From Planctomycetota bacterium (GTDB lineage Bacteria > Planctomycetota > GCA-002687715), in the NCBI GenBank assembly GCA_009691765.1, contig SIAO01000003.1:62001-126000 (forward strand): DNA of 64,000 nucleotides. The letters run 5' to 3'. A program made the position numbers and the translations under genes. Below are positions 25,182 through 34,477 of the stretch, one piece after another. Under the pieces are notes generated by a model. It did no database searches and was not told the DNA's origin. It worked only from the letters and a program-made list of their open reading frames with translations. The first letter of the stretch is position 1; each line of letters begins with the position of its first letter.

Positions 25182-26678
25182 ATGCCACGCATCATCGCTC
25201 TCTTCCTACTCTTGTTTGTCAGCAGTGCGTTCACTCAAGAAGTGCGCCCTCGGAACCGTGAATTGGACGCGCTTCGCGAGACTCTAGGCAGCGGCAATCA
25301 GGACGATCCTGAAGCGCTCAAGAAGTCACGCTTGCGCTGGCCGGAGTACGAGGCCGTCATCGCCAAGGCCATCGAAATGCAGGATTCCGCTCGCGCTGTT
25401 GGCGGTGAGAAGCTCGCACAGTGCATCGATAGCTACGCGTTGAACGCGAGCATGCGCGACACCGCGCTGGACTACTACCTCGCAGGCCGCATCCTTGGGC
25501 TCGCTGGTCGTCTCGATGAAGCTCGCAAGCATTTCGAACAAGCGCTGGAACGTGACCCATATTTTTTCTGGGCGGCGCATGGCCTCGGAACCTGCTTTGC
25601 CAACAAGAACATGTATGAAGCGGCTGTGCGCCATTATTTGCGCGCGACGGAGCTGAATCCGAAGTTTGCGATGGCGGCGCGTGGGCTCGCGTTGTGCCAA
25701 GCGCGGCTCGGGCAGCATGAGGCCGCGGAAAAAGTGCTGCGGCGTGTGTTGCAGAACGATGCGCGCGACGCGGACAGTTTGAGCGCGCTTGCGAGCGTGC
25801 TTATCGATCAAGCGCGTTACGGCGAAGCGGCTGCCGTCCTTGAAGAAGCCAAGTTGGTCGAAGCGAAGCTGCCCGATCTCGACCTGCGTTTGGCGTTGTG
25901 CTACCGACGCAGTGATCAGGCAGAGCGCGCGGTGAGTTTGTACGAGAGCATTGTGCGCACGCGGCCCGAAGAGTGGAAAGCATGGTTGGCGCTTGCAGAA
26001 ATCTTTCAGCGCCAAGGCCGCAACCATGCTGCCGCTGACGCCGTAGAAAAGGCCTTGGCGCATCTACCAACGGCAGCAGCTGCGGATCGCGATAGGTTGG
26101 CTGCTGACGCAGCGCGGTTGCGTTCGTTGCCTGCTGTGATGATTCCCGACCCGCGTGAAAAGAGCGCGGAAGAGTTGATCGACTTGTTGCTGCACTCGGC
26201 CGAAGTTGAGCGCCGTCGCGATGCGGTGCGCGTGCTCTGGCGTGTGGAGTGGCGTCACAAGACTCTTGCACAGTGCATGCTGCACGCACTGAAAGACAAA
26301 GACGAACAAGTGAAGGCTTTAGCGCTCAAGTCCATCGCACGTGAGTATCCGAAGGAGAATGTGCCGGACCTCACGCGATTGCTCACGCTCTTGCTCCGCG
26401 ACGGAAGCGCGTATGTGCGTGGCTTGGCCGCGGACATCTTGGGCTCCGGTGAACACCCCTCTGCTGTGCCCGTGCTGATGACAGCGTTGGGGGAGCAAGA
26501 CCCGTACGCCTTCCGCCTCATTCACCGGGCGCTCAATCACAGCACCTTTGGTTACGTGGAGATCCTTGAGCCCGCCACCATGGACGAAGCGGCGCGCACG
26601 CGCATCAGCGATGCATGGCGCGCTTGGTACGCCACCGAGAAAGACCGCTACTCGCGCTACGAAGAGCCGAAGAAGTGA
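25182..26678 (+). CDS. Exported TPR and HEAT-repeat protein
   Basis: The protein (498 aa) has a signal peptide (IIALFLLLFVSSAFTQ) and is predicted to be periplasmic or surface-bound. Tetratricopeptide repeats run from about 85 to 320, for example LDEARKHFEQALERDPYFFWAAHGLGTCF and GQHEAAEKVLRRVL. The C-terminal part (about 340-480) contains HEAT-like repeats (EQVKALALKSIAREYP, YVRGLAADILGSGEHPSAVPVL). ATG at 25182 has GGAG eight bases upstream and places the signal sequence at the N terminus. The protein is likely a scaffold for protein assemblies; no partner is evident. It precedes galE by 29 nt. Confidence 0.88.
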   Translation: MPRIIALFLLLFVSSAFTQEVRPRNRELDALRETLGSGNQDDPEALKKSRLRWPEYEAVIAKAIEMQDSARAVGGEKLAQCIDSYALNASMRDTALDYYLAGRILGLAGRLDEARKHFEQALERDPYFFWAAHGLGTCFANKNMYEAAVRHYLRATELNPKFAMAARGLALCQARLGQHEAAEKVLRRVLQNDARDADSLSALASVLIDQARYGEAAAVLEEAKLVEAKLPDLDLRLALCYRRSDQAERAVSLYESIVRTRPEEWKAWLALAEIFQRQGRNHAAADAVEKALAHLPTAAAADRDRLAADAARLRSLPAVMIPDPREKSAEELIDLLLHSAEVERRRDAVRVLWRVEWRHKTLAQCMLHALKDKDEQVKALALKSIAREYPKENVPDLTRLLTLLLRDGSAYVRGLAADILGSGEHPSAVPVLMTALGEQDPYAFRLIHRALNHSTFGYVEILEPATMDEAARTRISDAWRAWYATEKDRYSRYEEPKK

Positions 26679-26707
26679 TCTGGGTGTTCAAAGAAAGCGA
26701 GTGAGCT

Positions 26708-27697
26708 ATGGGATCCATTATGGTGGCAGGTGGCGCTGGGTACATCGGCAGTCACACGCTCTGGATGCTGCGCCAAAAGGGCTTCGATGCCTTTGCCTAT
26801 GACAACCTCAGCGAGGGGCATCGCGCAGCGGTGCTGGACGCCGATCTCGTGGTGGGCGATCTCGCCGACAGCGCGCTCGTCGAGCGCACGCTGCGCGAAC
26901 GCAAAGTCGATGCTGTCTTTCACTTTGCCGCCTACTGCTATGTCGGTGAGTCGGTGACAGATCCTTCCAAGTACTACAAGAACAACGTCGTGACGACGCT
27001 CGCTCTGTTGGATGCCATGCGTCGCGCTGAAGTGAAGCAATTCGTGTTCTCTTCCACCTGCGCCACCTACGGCAATCCGGTGCAGGAGCGCATGGATGAA
27101 GCGCATCCGCAGTGGCCGATCAACCCCTACGGTTGGACCAAGTTCATGGTTGAGCGCGCGCTCGCGGATTACGAACGCGCCTACGGATTGCGCTCTGTGT
27201 GCCTGCGCTACTTCAACGCTGCTGGAGCACACCCCGAAGGCAGCATCGGTGAAGACCACAACACCGAGACGCATTTGATCCCGCTGGTGCTGCAAGCTGC
27301 AGTGGGGCGTCGTGCTGCATTGAAAGTGTTCGGTAACGACTACGACACGCCAGACGGCACTTGCATCCGCGACTACATCCACATTCTCGATCTCGCCGCA
27401 GCACACTTGCTCGGGTTGGAATCACTGCGGCGCGGTGACGCATCCACCGCGTTCAATCTCGGCAATGGCGCCGGTTACAGCGTGCTGGATGTCATTCGTG
27501 CCGCAGAGGCTGTGACAGGCTTGAAGGTGCCCTACGAGTTTGCGCCGCGTCGCGCGGGCGATCCAGCGCGTCTTGTTGGCGATTGCCGCCGTGCGGAACA
27601 AGTGCTTGGTTGGCGTCAACAGTGGGCAGATTTGCCCAGCATCATCGGCAGCGCTTGGCGCTGGCATCAACTTCATCCTGACGGTTTCGCGGACTGA
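26708..27697 (+). CDS. galE: UDP-glucose 4-epimerase
   Basis: The protein (329 aa) is an extended short-chain dehydrogenase interconverting UDP-glucose and UDP-galactose (or N-acetyl forms). It has the NAD-binding VAGGAGYIGSHT, HFAAYCYVGESVTDPSKYY, catalytic SSTCATYG and the YGWTK active-site Tyr/Lys, and then YFNAAGAHPEGSIGED, DTPDGTCIRDYIHILDLA and FNLGNG. These are the hallmarks of GalE. A second ATG at 26720 is possible, but 26708 retains the expected strand. It follows the TPR gene closely and converges with a secreted-protein gene. Confidence 0.95.
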   Translation: MGSIMVAGGAGYIGSHTLWMLRQKGFDAFAYDNLSEGHRAAVLDADLVVGDLADSALVERTLRERKVDAVFHFAAYCYVGESVTDPSKYYKNNVVTTLALLDAMRRAEVKQFVFSSTCATYGNPVQERMDEAHPQWPINPYGWTKFMVERALADYERAYGLRSVCLRYFNAAGAHPEGSIGEDHNTETHLIPLVLQAAVGRRAALKVFGNDYDTPDGTCIRDYIHILDLAAAHLLGLESLRRGDASTAFNLGNGAGYSVLDVIRAAEAVTGLKVPYEFAPRRAGDPARLVGDCRRAEQVLGWRQQWADLPSIIGSAWRWHQLHPDGFAD

Positions 27698-27701
27698 AGC
27701 C

Positions 27702-28805
27702 TTATTGCAGCAGCAGCGAGAACGGGTCGGAGACACCCCACGGTGCCGGAGCTGGTGAAAGCGCGATGAACGCGACTTTCAGGTTCTGAGCTCCGATTCC
27801 AAACGGGATGTTGACCAATGCGGTGCCTGTACCGCCGGAACCCACCAATCCTTGGAAGTTCAGCAAGATGCCCGCGGACGCCACGGGATCAACGCTCCAG
27901 AAGAACAACGGGTCCGGCGTGAGCGGAACTTGCTGACCGAAGGGCGTGAAGAGCCCGCCCGTGGTCCCGAAGGAGAGCGCCGCCACGTAGGGATAGCCGT
28001 TAAAGCCAGGAGCGATGAACTGCAAAATCGCGGTGCCAGGCGTCTGCACAGGCATGGCGCTGAGGCTTGTCACTTGCAGTGGGTTGAGTGGTGGTGCGTT
28101 GAAACTGCAAGCACGGATGGCCCAAATCCCTGCGTAATAAATGGGGCAGAGCTGAAAACCGCTCACAGAAGCGGTGGCCGCATCGCGCCATCCTTGTCCG
28201 ATGATGTACATCAGACTGGTTTGCGTCGGCGTGATGTTCGGATTGCAAAACAGCGAGAACTGTGTGGCGTTGTCTGTGAACAGATTCGCGGGGTACCCCG
28301 CAGCGCAGGTGCCGTTGGGATTGAAATCCAAACGGAAGGCAATGGCGAAGCGGCGGTTGGCGGGGTTGTTGCCCACCACGATGTTGTACTGCGACACATC
28401 CAGCGTGTTGAGCCCGGTCGAAGTCACCTGCATGGCGTTGCCGGTGGAGTTGGCGAGATCGAAGACTTGCGTTCCCATGTTGGGTAAGCCACCACTCCAC
28501 GACACTCCGTCGTACACCTCAACATTGAGTTGAGCAACAAAACCATTCGCTCCACCAGCGGCTCCGAACGGCGCGACGACCTGCGACAGTTTTTGTGGCG
28601 GCATGCCAACGGGCAAGGTGAACACCACAGCGGCGGCTTCACCTTCACACAGTCCTTGAATGACCGACAGTGAGAGCGGCGACGAGCCCGGGATCGCCGG
28701 CAATGTGTCGCGCTTCCAAAAAGTGTTGCTCGCTGTTGGGCAGGCTTGAGCGCTCAGCACGCTGCAGCAAGCAGTGACGAGCACGAGGGTCGCGAGGATG
28801 CGCAT
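27702..28805 (-). CDS. Secreted protein of unknown function
   Basis: The protein (367 aa) has a signal peptide (ILATLVLVTACCSVLSAQA). The mature part is rich in Gly, Asn, Ser and small residues and is probably all-beta (FVAQLNVEVYDGVSW, RFAIAFRLDFN), with three or four cysteines that could form disulfides. The C-terminal part (LVNIPFGIGAQNLKVAFIAL) resembles ends of secreted proteins common in some planctomycetes. ATG at 28805 has GGAG seven bases upstream. It shares style with the protein at 32612-33754 but not clear sequence identity. Function is unknown; a surface or extracellular location is inferred. Confidence 0.78.
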   Translation of the reverse strand: MRILATLVLVTACCSVLSAQACPTASNTFWKRDTLPAIPGSSPLSLSVIQGLCEGEAAAVVFTLPVGMPPQKLSQVVAPFGAAGGANGFVAQLNVEVYDGVSWSGGLPNMGTQVFDLANSTGNAMQVTSTGLNTLDVSQYNIVVGNNPANRRFAIAFRLDFNPNGTCAAGYPANLFTDNATQFSLFCNPNITPTQTSLMYIIGQGWRDAATASVSGFQLCPIYYAGIWAIRACSFNAPPLNPLQVTSLSAMPVQTPGTAILQFIAPGFNGYPYVAALSFGTTGGLFTPFGQQVPLTPDPLFFWSVDPVASAGILLNFQGLVGSGGTGTALVNIPFGIGAQNLKVAFIALSPAPAPWGVSDPFSLLLQ

Positions 28806-28956
28806 CAGTGTTCTCCGGAGGTGTGAGGGAAGCATGCCATTCTCGGTGGGGCAAGGTCAAGGGGCAAGCGTGGCGGCAGCGGAGGTTGCAGCATAGAATC
28901 TTGGCAGCCGTGGCCGGGCGGGGTCCGCGGCGCAAAAACCGCTGGGGGGGTCATCT

Positions 28957-30375
28957 GTGCGCATTCTTGCGTTGTCGCTTTTGATCGGTGTAGCGGCTCT
29001 TGGCCAAGGAAGTTCTTGGGCCGGAGTCGAAGCAGGTTTGGCGCGCATCGTTGCTGATGCCGGACGCAACGGCCTCGAAGTGGGCTGCGCTGTCGTCGAT
29101 CCTGCGAGTGGGGCTCGGCTTTACGGCGTGCAGGCGCAACGTTTGATGATTCCCGCTAGCAACGAAAAGCTGTTCACCGCGGCTGCGGCGCTGTTAGCTC
29201 TCGGGCCTGAGCATCGCATGCTCACCGATCTCGTTGCACATGGCGAGGTGCGCGAGGGCGTGCTTGGCGGAGATCTTCGCCTGCGCGGCGAAGGCGACCC
29301 GACGCTCGACAGTGACCGCGTGCTTCCATTTCTCGTGGCGCGCCTCAAGGCGGCCGGAGTGCAGCGTGTGCGCGGCGCGTTGTTGCTGGACGATCGTTTG
29401 TTTGACCGCGAATTGCAAGGGCCGCAGTGGCCTCACGAAGATGCATCGAAAGCGTGGATGGCTGCTGTAGCGCCGCTCTCGCTGGATCAAGGCACAGTGA
29501 CTGTGCGCGTGAAGGCAGGGGCGGCACCCGGCGCTGCTGCTGGCGCAGATTTGTTTCCGCGTGGCGCAGCTCCGTTGCAGTGTGTGCTCACGACCGGCAA
29601 GAGCGCGCGTGATCATCTCGTGGCGGTGACTCGCGCGAACGATTCGGAAATCTTGCGCGTCAGCGGGAGCGTCGCGCCTTGGACCAAGGGCCAGAATTAC
29701 TCTGTGGCAGTGCAAGATCCGACCGCGTCTTTTGGAGCAGCACTGCTCTGTGCCTTCGAGAGCGCTGGCATTCGCATTGATGGTGGAGTGCGGCGCATGG
29801 CAGGTGCTGGCGCGCAGGGCGGACGATTGCTCGCTCGCTTGCGCACGCGCATCGCAGATGTGTTGCCCGTCATGTTGAAGTCAAGTCAAAACCACCGGGC
29901 CGAGATGGTCTTCAAGCATCTAGGCGCCGCTCTTGGTGGTGGCGGATCTTTTGAAGCTGGTGGTGTGGTCGTGCGCAGTGTGCTGCAGCGTGCCGGCGCT
30001 GAGCTTGGCGAGAGTGTGATTCGCGACGGGAGCGGCCTTTCGCGCGCCAACCGCACAAGCGCGTTCGCACTCACAGAGGTCTTGCGCGTAATGTGGGTTT
30101 CACCACGGCGCACTGAGTTCTGCGCGGCGTTGCCGCATGGCGGTGAAGACGGCGGCACGCTCGCAAGCCGCTTCCAAGACTTGGGCACCAAGCTATGCGC
30201 CAAGACGGGCACACTCCACGGTGTGTCCACGCTTTCTGGTTACATCCAAGGTGTGGGCGGGCACACGCTGTGCTTTAGCGTCCTGGTGCAGGTAGCGAAA
30301 GCCGGCAAGCTTTCGGCGCGTGAAGTGCAAGACAGTTTCGTGCGTGCTCTCGCACGCCACGGCCCCGAGCGATGA
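28957..30375 (+). CDS. dacB: D-alanyl-D-alanine carboxypeptidase/endopeptidase (PBP4, peptidase S13)
   Basis: This periplasmic penicillin-binding protein (472 aa) trims peptidoglycan peptides. A signal peptide (ILALSLLIGVAAL) precedes the active-site motifs: S68-x-x-K71 in PASNEKLFT, S310-Q-N312 and K416-T-G418. The insertion between the first two motifs is the domain typical of the S13 class. It starts with GTG at 28957 behind a run of G six bases upstream. It overlaps rarA by 4 nt, the head of a dacB-rarA-suhB operon. The presence of PBP4 fits a peptidoglycan-containing cell wall. Confidence 0.95.
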   Translation: MRILALSLLIGVAALGQGSSWAGVEAGLARIVADAGRNGLEVGCAVVDPASGARLYGVQAQRLMIPASNEKLFTAAAALLALGPEHRMLTDLVAHGEVREGVLGGDLRLRGEGDPTLDSDRVLPFLVARLKAAGVQRVRGALLLDDRLFDRELQGPQWPHEDASKAWMAAVAPLSLDQGTVTVRVKAGAAPGAAAGADLFPRGAAPLQCVLTTGKSARDHLVAVTRANDSEILRVSGSVAPWTKGQNYSVAVQDPTASFGAALLCAFESAGIRIDGGVRRMAGAGAQGGRLLARLRTRIADVLPVMLKSSQNHRAEMVFKHLGAALGGGGSFEAGGVVVRSVLQRAGAELGESVIRDGSGLSRANRTSAFALTEVLRVMWVSPRRTEFCAALPHGGEDGGTLASRFQDLGTKLCAKTGTLHGVSTLSGYIQGVGGHTLCFSVLVQVAKAGKLSAREVQDSFVRALARHGPER

Positions 30376-31703
30376 GCTCGCTGTTCCCACAAGGCGTGCC
30401 AACAGCCCCACTTGCGGAACGCATGCGCCCGCGCAGTTTCGAGGAGTGCCTCGGGCAACCCGCACTCGCCGCAACGAGCCCGTTGATGCGCACATTGGAC
30501 GGCGGACATGTGCCCTCGCTCTTGATTGTCGGGCCACCGGGTTGCGGCAAGACCACCGTGGCGCGATTGCTTGCAGAGCGCACGAAGCTGAACTTTGTGG
30601 CGTTCTCAGCAGTGCTTTCTGGTGTCAAAGAAGTGCGCGAAGTGGTGGCGCAAGCGCGTGAGCTCTGCGCGTCGGGCGGCGGCGGAACATTGTTGTTCGT
30701 GGATGAAATCCATCGGTTCAACAAGGCGCAACAAGATGCGTTCTTGCCGCACGTTGAAGACGGCACCATCGTCCTAGTGGGAGCCACCACAGAGAATCCG
30801 AGTTTCCATGTGAATGCTGCGTTGCTCTCGCGCTGCCTCGTAGTGGTGCTTGGTCCGCTCGAAAGCACGGCGCTCGTGGAATTGGGACAGCGTGCGTTGC
30901 GAGATTCAGAACGAGGCATTGCTGGCGCCGTCCGCCTCGACGACGCGGCAATGACCTTGTTGGCGCTTGGCTCGCATGGTGACGCGCGTGCTTTCCTCAA
31001 CCGGCTTGAGGCGCTGGTCGCTGCGGCGCTGGCCGAGAATCCCAGCGTGCGCACGTTAGGAGTCGATGTCGTCGAGCGCCTCGCTGCCGTGAAACCAGCG
31101 GCGCATGATCGCGCTGGCGATGAACACCACGGTCAGATCAGTGCGCTGCACAAAGCGGTGCGTGGAGGAGATCCCGACGGCGCTCTCTATTGGTTAGCGC
31201 GCATGTTGGAGGCTGGCGAGGACCCGCATTATTTGTTGCGGCGTATGACGCGCATGGCGGCCGAAGACATCGGGCTTGCGGATCCGGTTGCGTTGACGCT
31301 TGCTGCCGCAGCGGTGCAGGGCTTTGATCTGCTCGGGCGGCCAGAGGGCGATTTGCTGTTGGCAGAGCTTGCCGTTTATCTCGCAACTGCGCCCAAGAGC
31401 AACGCGGTGTACAGCGCCTATAGCGCGGTCACGAAGGCGCTGCGCAGCGGTGCAGTGCATCCTGTGCCGCCGCATTTGCGCAACGCCGCTACGCCCTTCA
31501 TGAAACAGCTCGGCTGGGGCAAGGGCTATCAGTATCCTCACGACTTCGATGATGCCGTGGTTGACCAGAGCTACCTGCCCGAAGCGTTGAAGGGCATGCG
31601 TTGGTACGAGCCGTCGCCTTTCGGTTACGAGAAAGAGATTCACAAGCGCATCGAGTGGTGGCGCAAACTGATTGCGGAGCGACGCGTGGAGAGTGCACCA
31701 TGA
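30372..31703 (+). CDS. rarA: Replication-associated recombination protein A (AAA+ ATPase)
   Basis: The protein (443 aa) belongs to the RarA/MgsA/WRNIP1 family, which acts at stalled replication forks. It has PLAERMRPRSFEECLGQ, Walker A VGPPGCGKTT, Walker B LLFVDEIHRFNKAQQDAFLP, sensor 1 LVGATTENPSF and the C-terminal tetramerisation region with RMAAEDIGLADP and PPHLRNA. The length is typical. It overlaps both neighbours by 4 nt. Confidence 0.97.
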   Translation: MSSLFPQGVPTAPLAERMRPRSFEECLGQPALAATSPLMRTLDGGHVPSLLIVGPPGCGKTTVARLLAERTKLNFVAFSAVLSGVKEVREVVAQARELCASGGGGTLLFVDEIHRFNKAQQDAFLPHVEDGTIVLVGATTENPSFHVNAALLSRCLVVVLGPLESTALVELGQRALRDSERGIAGAVRLDDAAMTLLALGSHGDARAFLNRLEALVAAALAENPSVRTLGVDVVERLAAVKPAAHDRAGDEHHGQISALHKAVRGGDPDGALYWLARMLEAGEDPHYLLRRMTRMAAEDIGLADPVALTLAAAAVQGFDLLGRPEGDLLLAELAVYLATAPKSNAVYSAYSAVTKALRSGAVHPVPPHLRNAATPFMKQLGWGKGYQYPHDFDDAVVDQSYLPEALKGMRWYEPSPFGYEKEIHKRIEWWRKLIAERRVESAP

Positions 31704-32512
31704 GTGCAGAGCTTGTATGGCTCAGTAGTTTGGCGCGCAGAGCAGGGGCCGTCGTTCTCGAGCACGCAGGGTTAGTGAGCGTGGAGAAGAAAGGTGCGCG
31801 CGATCTCGTGACCGCTGCCGACCGCGCGTCAGAGCAATTGATCCTCGCTGGGATTCGAGAGCGCTATCCACACGACCACATCTTGGCGGAGGAATCTTGC
31901 CCCGAGACTGCTGTCACGGGGCGTGTTTGGATTGTTGATCCGCTCGACGGCACCACCAATTTTGTGCATGGCATTCCGCACTATGCGGTTTCCATCGCAC
32001 TTGTGGACAATGGCGAGCCGCTCCTTGCCTGCGTGTTCAGTCCGAAACTGGGAGAGTGCTTCACCGCGGAACGAGGAGCTGGCTCGTTTCTCGAAGGGCA
32101 GCGCCTTTGCGTCAGTGACACCAGCCAGCTCTCCGAAGCCGTGCTGTGCACTGGGTTTCACTATCGTATGGAGCAGAAAGCGGATTCGAATCTGCAACAC
32201 TTCTGCGATTTCGCTCCCCTGACTCGCGGCTTGCGGCGTCTCGGTTCAGCGGCTCTCGATCTCTGTTACACGGCTGCGGGGCGGTACGACGGGTTTTGGG
32301 AACTGCACCTCGCGCCGTGGGATGTCGCCGCAGGGGCCCTCGTCGCGAGCGAAGCCGGGGCCGTGGTCACTGACTTTCGCGGAGCAGGGCAGTGGCTTGC
32401 TGGGGGGCAGATCGTGGCCGCGAACTGGACATTGAATCCGGCCATGTGCGCCGTGCTTCAAAATGCAGACCCACGGCGTCTCCCGGGCAAGAATTTCCTC
32501 GCAACCCCATAA
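31700..32512 (+). CDS. suhB: Inositol monophosphatase family protein
   Basis: The protein (270 aa) is a magnesium-dependent sugar-phosphate phosphatase. Metal-binding motifs are ILAEESCPET, WIVDPLDGTTNFVHGIPHYAVSIAL and the C-terminal LAPWDVAAGALVASEAGA. It resembles SuhB; inositol monophosphate, histidinol phosphate or another sugar phosphate could be the substrate. ATG at 31700 forms an ATGA overlap with rarA; the frame is open upstream only inside rarA. A hairpin directly after the stop codon could end the operon. Confidence 0.93.
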   Translation: MSAELVWLSSLARRAGAVVLEHAGLVSVEKKGARDLVTAADRASEQLILAGIRERYPHDHILAEESCPETAVTGRVWIVDPLDGTTNFVHGIPHYAVSIALVDNGEPLLACVFSPKLGECFTAERGAGSFLEGQRLCVSDTSQLSEAVLCTGFHYRMEQKADSNLQHFCDFAPLTRGLRRLGSAALDLCYTAAGRYDGFWELHLAPWDVAAGALVASEAGAVVTDFRGAGQWLAGGQIVAANWTLNPAMCAVLQNADPRRLPGKNFLATP

Positions 32513-32529
32513 GCAGGGATCCCCCCTGC
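32513..32529 (+). terminator. Hairpin after suhB
   Basis: GCAGGG and CCCTGC arms separated by five bases start immediately after the suhB stop. There is only a weak T stretch (ATTTC) downstream. It is plausibly the end of the dacB-rarA-suhB transcript. Confidence 0.4.
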
Positions 32530-32548
32530 CATTTCGAGGGCCTGTGGT

Positions 32549-32573
32549 AGGCTTTTACCGACTCAGAAAGCCT
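32549..32573. repeat. Perfect inverted repeat upstream of the secreted-protein gene
   Basis: AGGCTTT and AAAGCCT are exact complements with an 11-base spacer, about 40 bp before the start of the gene at 32612. It could be a dimeric regulator site or a leader hairpin. No clear -35/-10 pair was seen to decide. Confidence 0.4.
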
Positions 32574-32611
32574 CATCTGCTGGCATTGCACCGGGTGATG
32601 GAGTCGCGGTC

Positions 32612-33754
32612 ATGACTAAGATTTTCTGTGCAGCATTTCTCTGCGTGGCGGTCGCTGCCGTACAGGCGCAGCAATACAACACCTTCACAGCATCCATGAT
32701 GTTCGATGGATTGAGCGGGCCGCCGGTTCCGGTGGTGTTTGCTTGTTCTCGTGGGCTGCCGCACACCGTCACAATCCAAGGCCTGCCTTGGTCGCCCTTC
32801 ATTGTGTATGGATCGCCCACCATGCTTACCGCGGGCATCTATCTCGGCGGCCCGGGCGTCGTGGACATCAATCCCGTGGGCTACTACACATTGTTCAATG
32901 GCCTCGTGAATGCAATCTTCAATACTGGCGCCACGGGCACTTGGAACGCGCCGTTCACTCTCTCGGGCACAACTGCACTCAACATGACTCAGAGTTATCA
33001 GACTCTGATGGCGGATGTCAGTGCGCCCACCGGCGCGCGCTTGACCATGGCCACCAAGCTGGTCGTGTCGCACGGCTTGACTGTCGTGAACGCACCGCTC
33101 GGCGACAACGACTCTTACGCCCTGAACCTCTCGACGTATGGGATGAGCATTCCATACTACGCCGCGAACTACTCCACGATGTACATCAGTGGGAATGGCT
33201 ATGCCTCGTTCACAGGCGCCGACGATGATTTCACTCCTACCACGAGTGAGTTCAATTCGCTGTATCCACGCATCGCAGCCAAGTGGACCGACTTGCACCC
33301 GGAGTTAGGTGGCAGCGTCAATATTCAAATCAATCAGGCCGCTACGCCGCCAACAGTTCAGGTGAACTGGGTGAACTTGCCGGAGTGGGCGAGTAACGGG
33401 TTCCTTCACACGTTTAGTGTGCGAGTGTTTTCTCAAATTGGCGATATCGACATTATTCACGGTGCGGGCAGTCCGCCGGTGGCAAGCTATGACAGCATCA
33501 CGGGAATCACAGCGGGCAATGGTCTCGGACCCAACACGGGCACGCAAAAAAATCTGAGCGGTTTTTACGCGAATCCGCTTCAAGGTGCTGCCAACGAAAA
33601 TTTCCACGAATGGAACGGGATCGTCGGCATGACCTACTACACTCCAACCCCTTACGTATCAAACCCGTTCGATCTGACGGGCCGTACCCTGACTTTCTAT
33701 GGAGTCGGTGTCGGCGCCACTGGTGGTTCTTACTTCGCCACCTGCACGCAGTGA
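32612..33754 (+). CDS. Secreted protein of unknown function
   Basis: The protein (380 aa) has a signal peptide (IFCAAFLCVAVAAVQAQ). The mature chain is rich in Tyr, Asn, Thr and Gly and probably all-beta: STMYISGNGYASFTGADDDFTP, KWTDLHPELGGSVNIQ and VNWVNLPEW. The ISGNGYASF...PRIAAKW...VNW pattern recalls nidogen-like extracellular domains, which is only a suggestion. It ends GGSYFATCTQ. It is monocistronic, with a hairpin before the start and another after the stop. Extracellular or surface location is inferred. Confidence 0.78.
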   Translation: MTKIFCAAFLCVAVAAVQAQQYNTFTASMMFDGLSGPPVPVVFACSRGLPHTVTIQGLPWSPFIVYGSPTMLTAGIYLGGPGVVDINPVGYYTLFNGLVNAIFNTGATGTWNAPFTLSGTTALNMTQSYQTLMADVSAPTGARLTMATKLVVSHGLTVVNAPLGDNDSYALNLSTYGMSIPYYAANYSTMYISGNGYASFTGADDDFTPTTSEFNSLYPRIAAKWTDLHPELGGSVNIQINQAATPPTVQVNWVNLPEWASNGFLHTFSVRVFSQIGDIDIIHGAGSPPVASYDSITGITAGNGLGPNTGTQKNLSGFYANPLQGAANENFHEWNGIVGMTYYTPTPYVSNPFDLTGRTLTFYGVGVGATGGSYFATCTQ

Positions 33755-33770
33755 GTGTTCGCTCCTGACA

Positions 33771-33799
33771 GCGGCGCTGCGCTCGTCGCGCGCTGCCGT
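33771..33799. terminator. Long imperfect hairpin between convergent genes
   Basis: CGGCGCTGCGC pairs with GCGCGCTGCCG across a five-base loop, giving an 11-position stem with one mismatch and two wobbles. It lies between the secreted-protein gene and the convergent EF-P-like gene, so it may serve both. No U-tract is present. Confidence 0.4.
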
Positions 33800-33820
33800 C
33801 GGGCGTCGGCGTTTGTGAAC

Positions 33821-34372
33821 TCAGCCAGCGCTAACGCGTTCTTTGAACTCGAGCGTTTCTGAATCGATGCGCACCTTGTCGCCGATGTCGGTGAGCAGGT
33901 TCACTTTCACTTTGATTCCGTTGTCGAGAACTGCGTCCTTCATGCCGCTGCCGGCACCACGCATGGGCGGCGCCGTTTCTTTCACCACAGCGATGACGGA
34001 GTTGGGTGGCGAGACGGCGATGAGGCGGCCTTCGACGATGAGGCCCTTGTAGGTCTCGCAAGTCCACTGCAGGGCATCTTTGGCAGCCTCGGTGTTGCAG
34101 CGGTATTCATCACCATCAGCGCTATAGAAAACTTCGTCGCTGCCGTCTCGGTACGAGTGGTTCAATTCAGCCACTTCGTTCTCGAGGAGGTCCCACTTGG
34201 CGTCGCCGTGTTCTTTGAACTCAGCGATGCGGCCGGTCAGGATGTCCTTCAGTCTCATCTGCACGAACTGGCGGCGGTCATTCTTCAAAATGTTCCAGTA
34301 GACCACTTGGCAGATGCGACCATCGCTCATCACGAGATTGCCTTTGCGCAGTTCCAATGCTCCGATCATCAT
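33821..34372 (-). CDS. Elongation factor P-like protein
   Basis: The protein (183 aa) has the EF-P three-barrel order. A KOW-like N-terminal domain (LELRKGNLVMSDGRICQVV, RLKDILTG) is followed by a middle OB domain containing EVFYSADGDEY and a C-terminal OB domain with SGMKDAVLDNGIKVKVNLLTDIGDKVRID. EF-P helps ribosomes pass polyproline stretches using a modified residue at the tip of domain I. By alignment to the E. coli KPGKGQAF loop, the tip here is NDRRQF, with Asp32 at the modified-lysine position and Arg33/Arg34 next to it. It may be a paralogue with another role. ATG at 34372 follows GAGG by nine bases. Confidence 0.88.
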   Translation of the reverse strand: MMIGALELRKGNLVMSDGRICQVVYWNILKNDRRQFVQMRLKDILTGRIAEFKEHGDAKWDLLENEVAELNHSYRDGSDEVFYSADGDEYRCNTEAAKDALQWTCETYKGLIVEGRLIAVSPPNSVIAVVKETAPPMRGAGSGMKDAVLDNGIKVKVNLLTDIGDKVRIDSETLEFKERVSAG

Positions 34373-34477
34373 GAGCAAGATCCTCACCAGCCCCATGCGG
34401 GCGGTTGGGCAACATATCGCCGTGAGCGCCTGCGCCAAGGCGCGGGGGTGCGCTAAGCTCACTGCCTAAGGCCGTTC

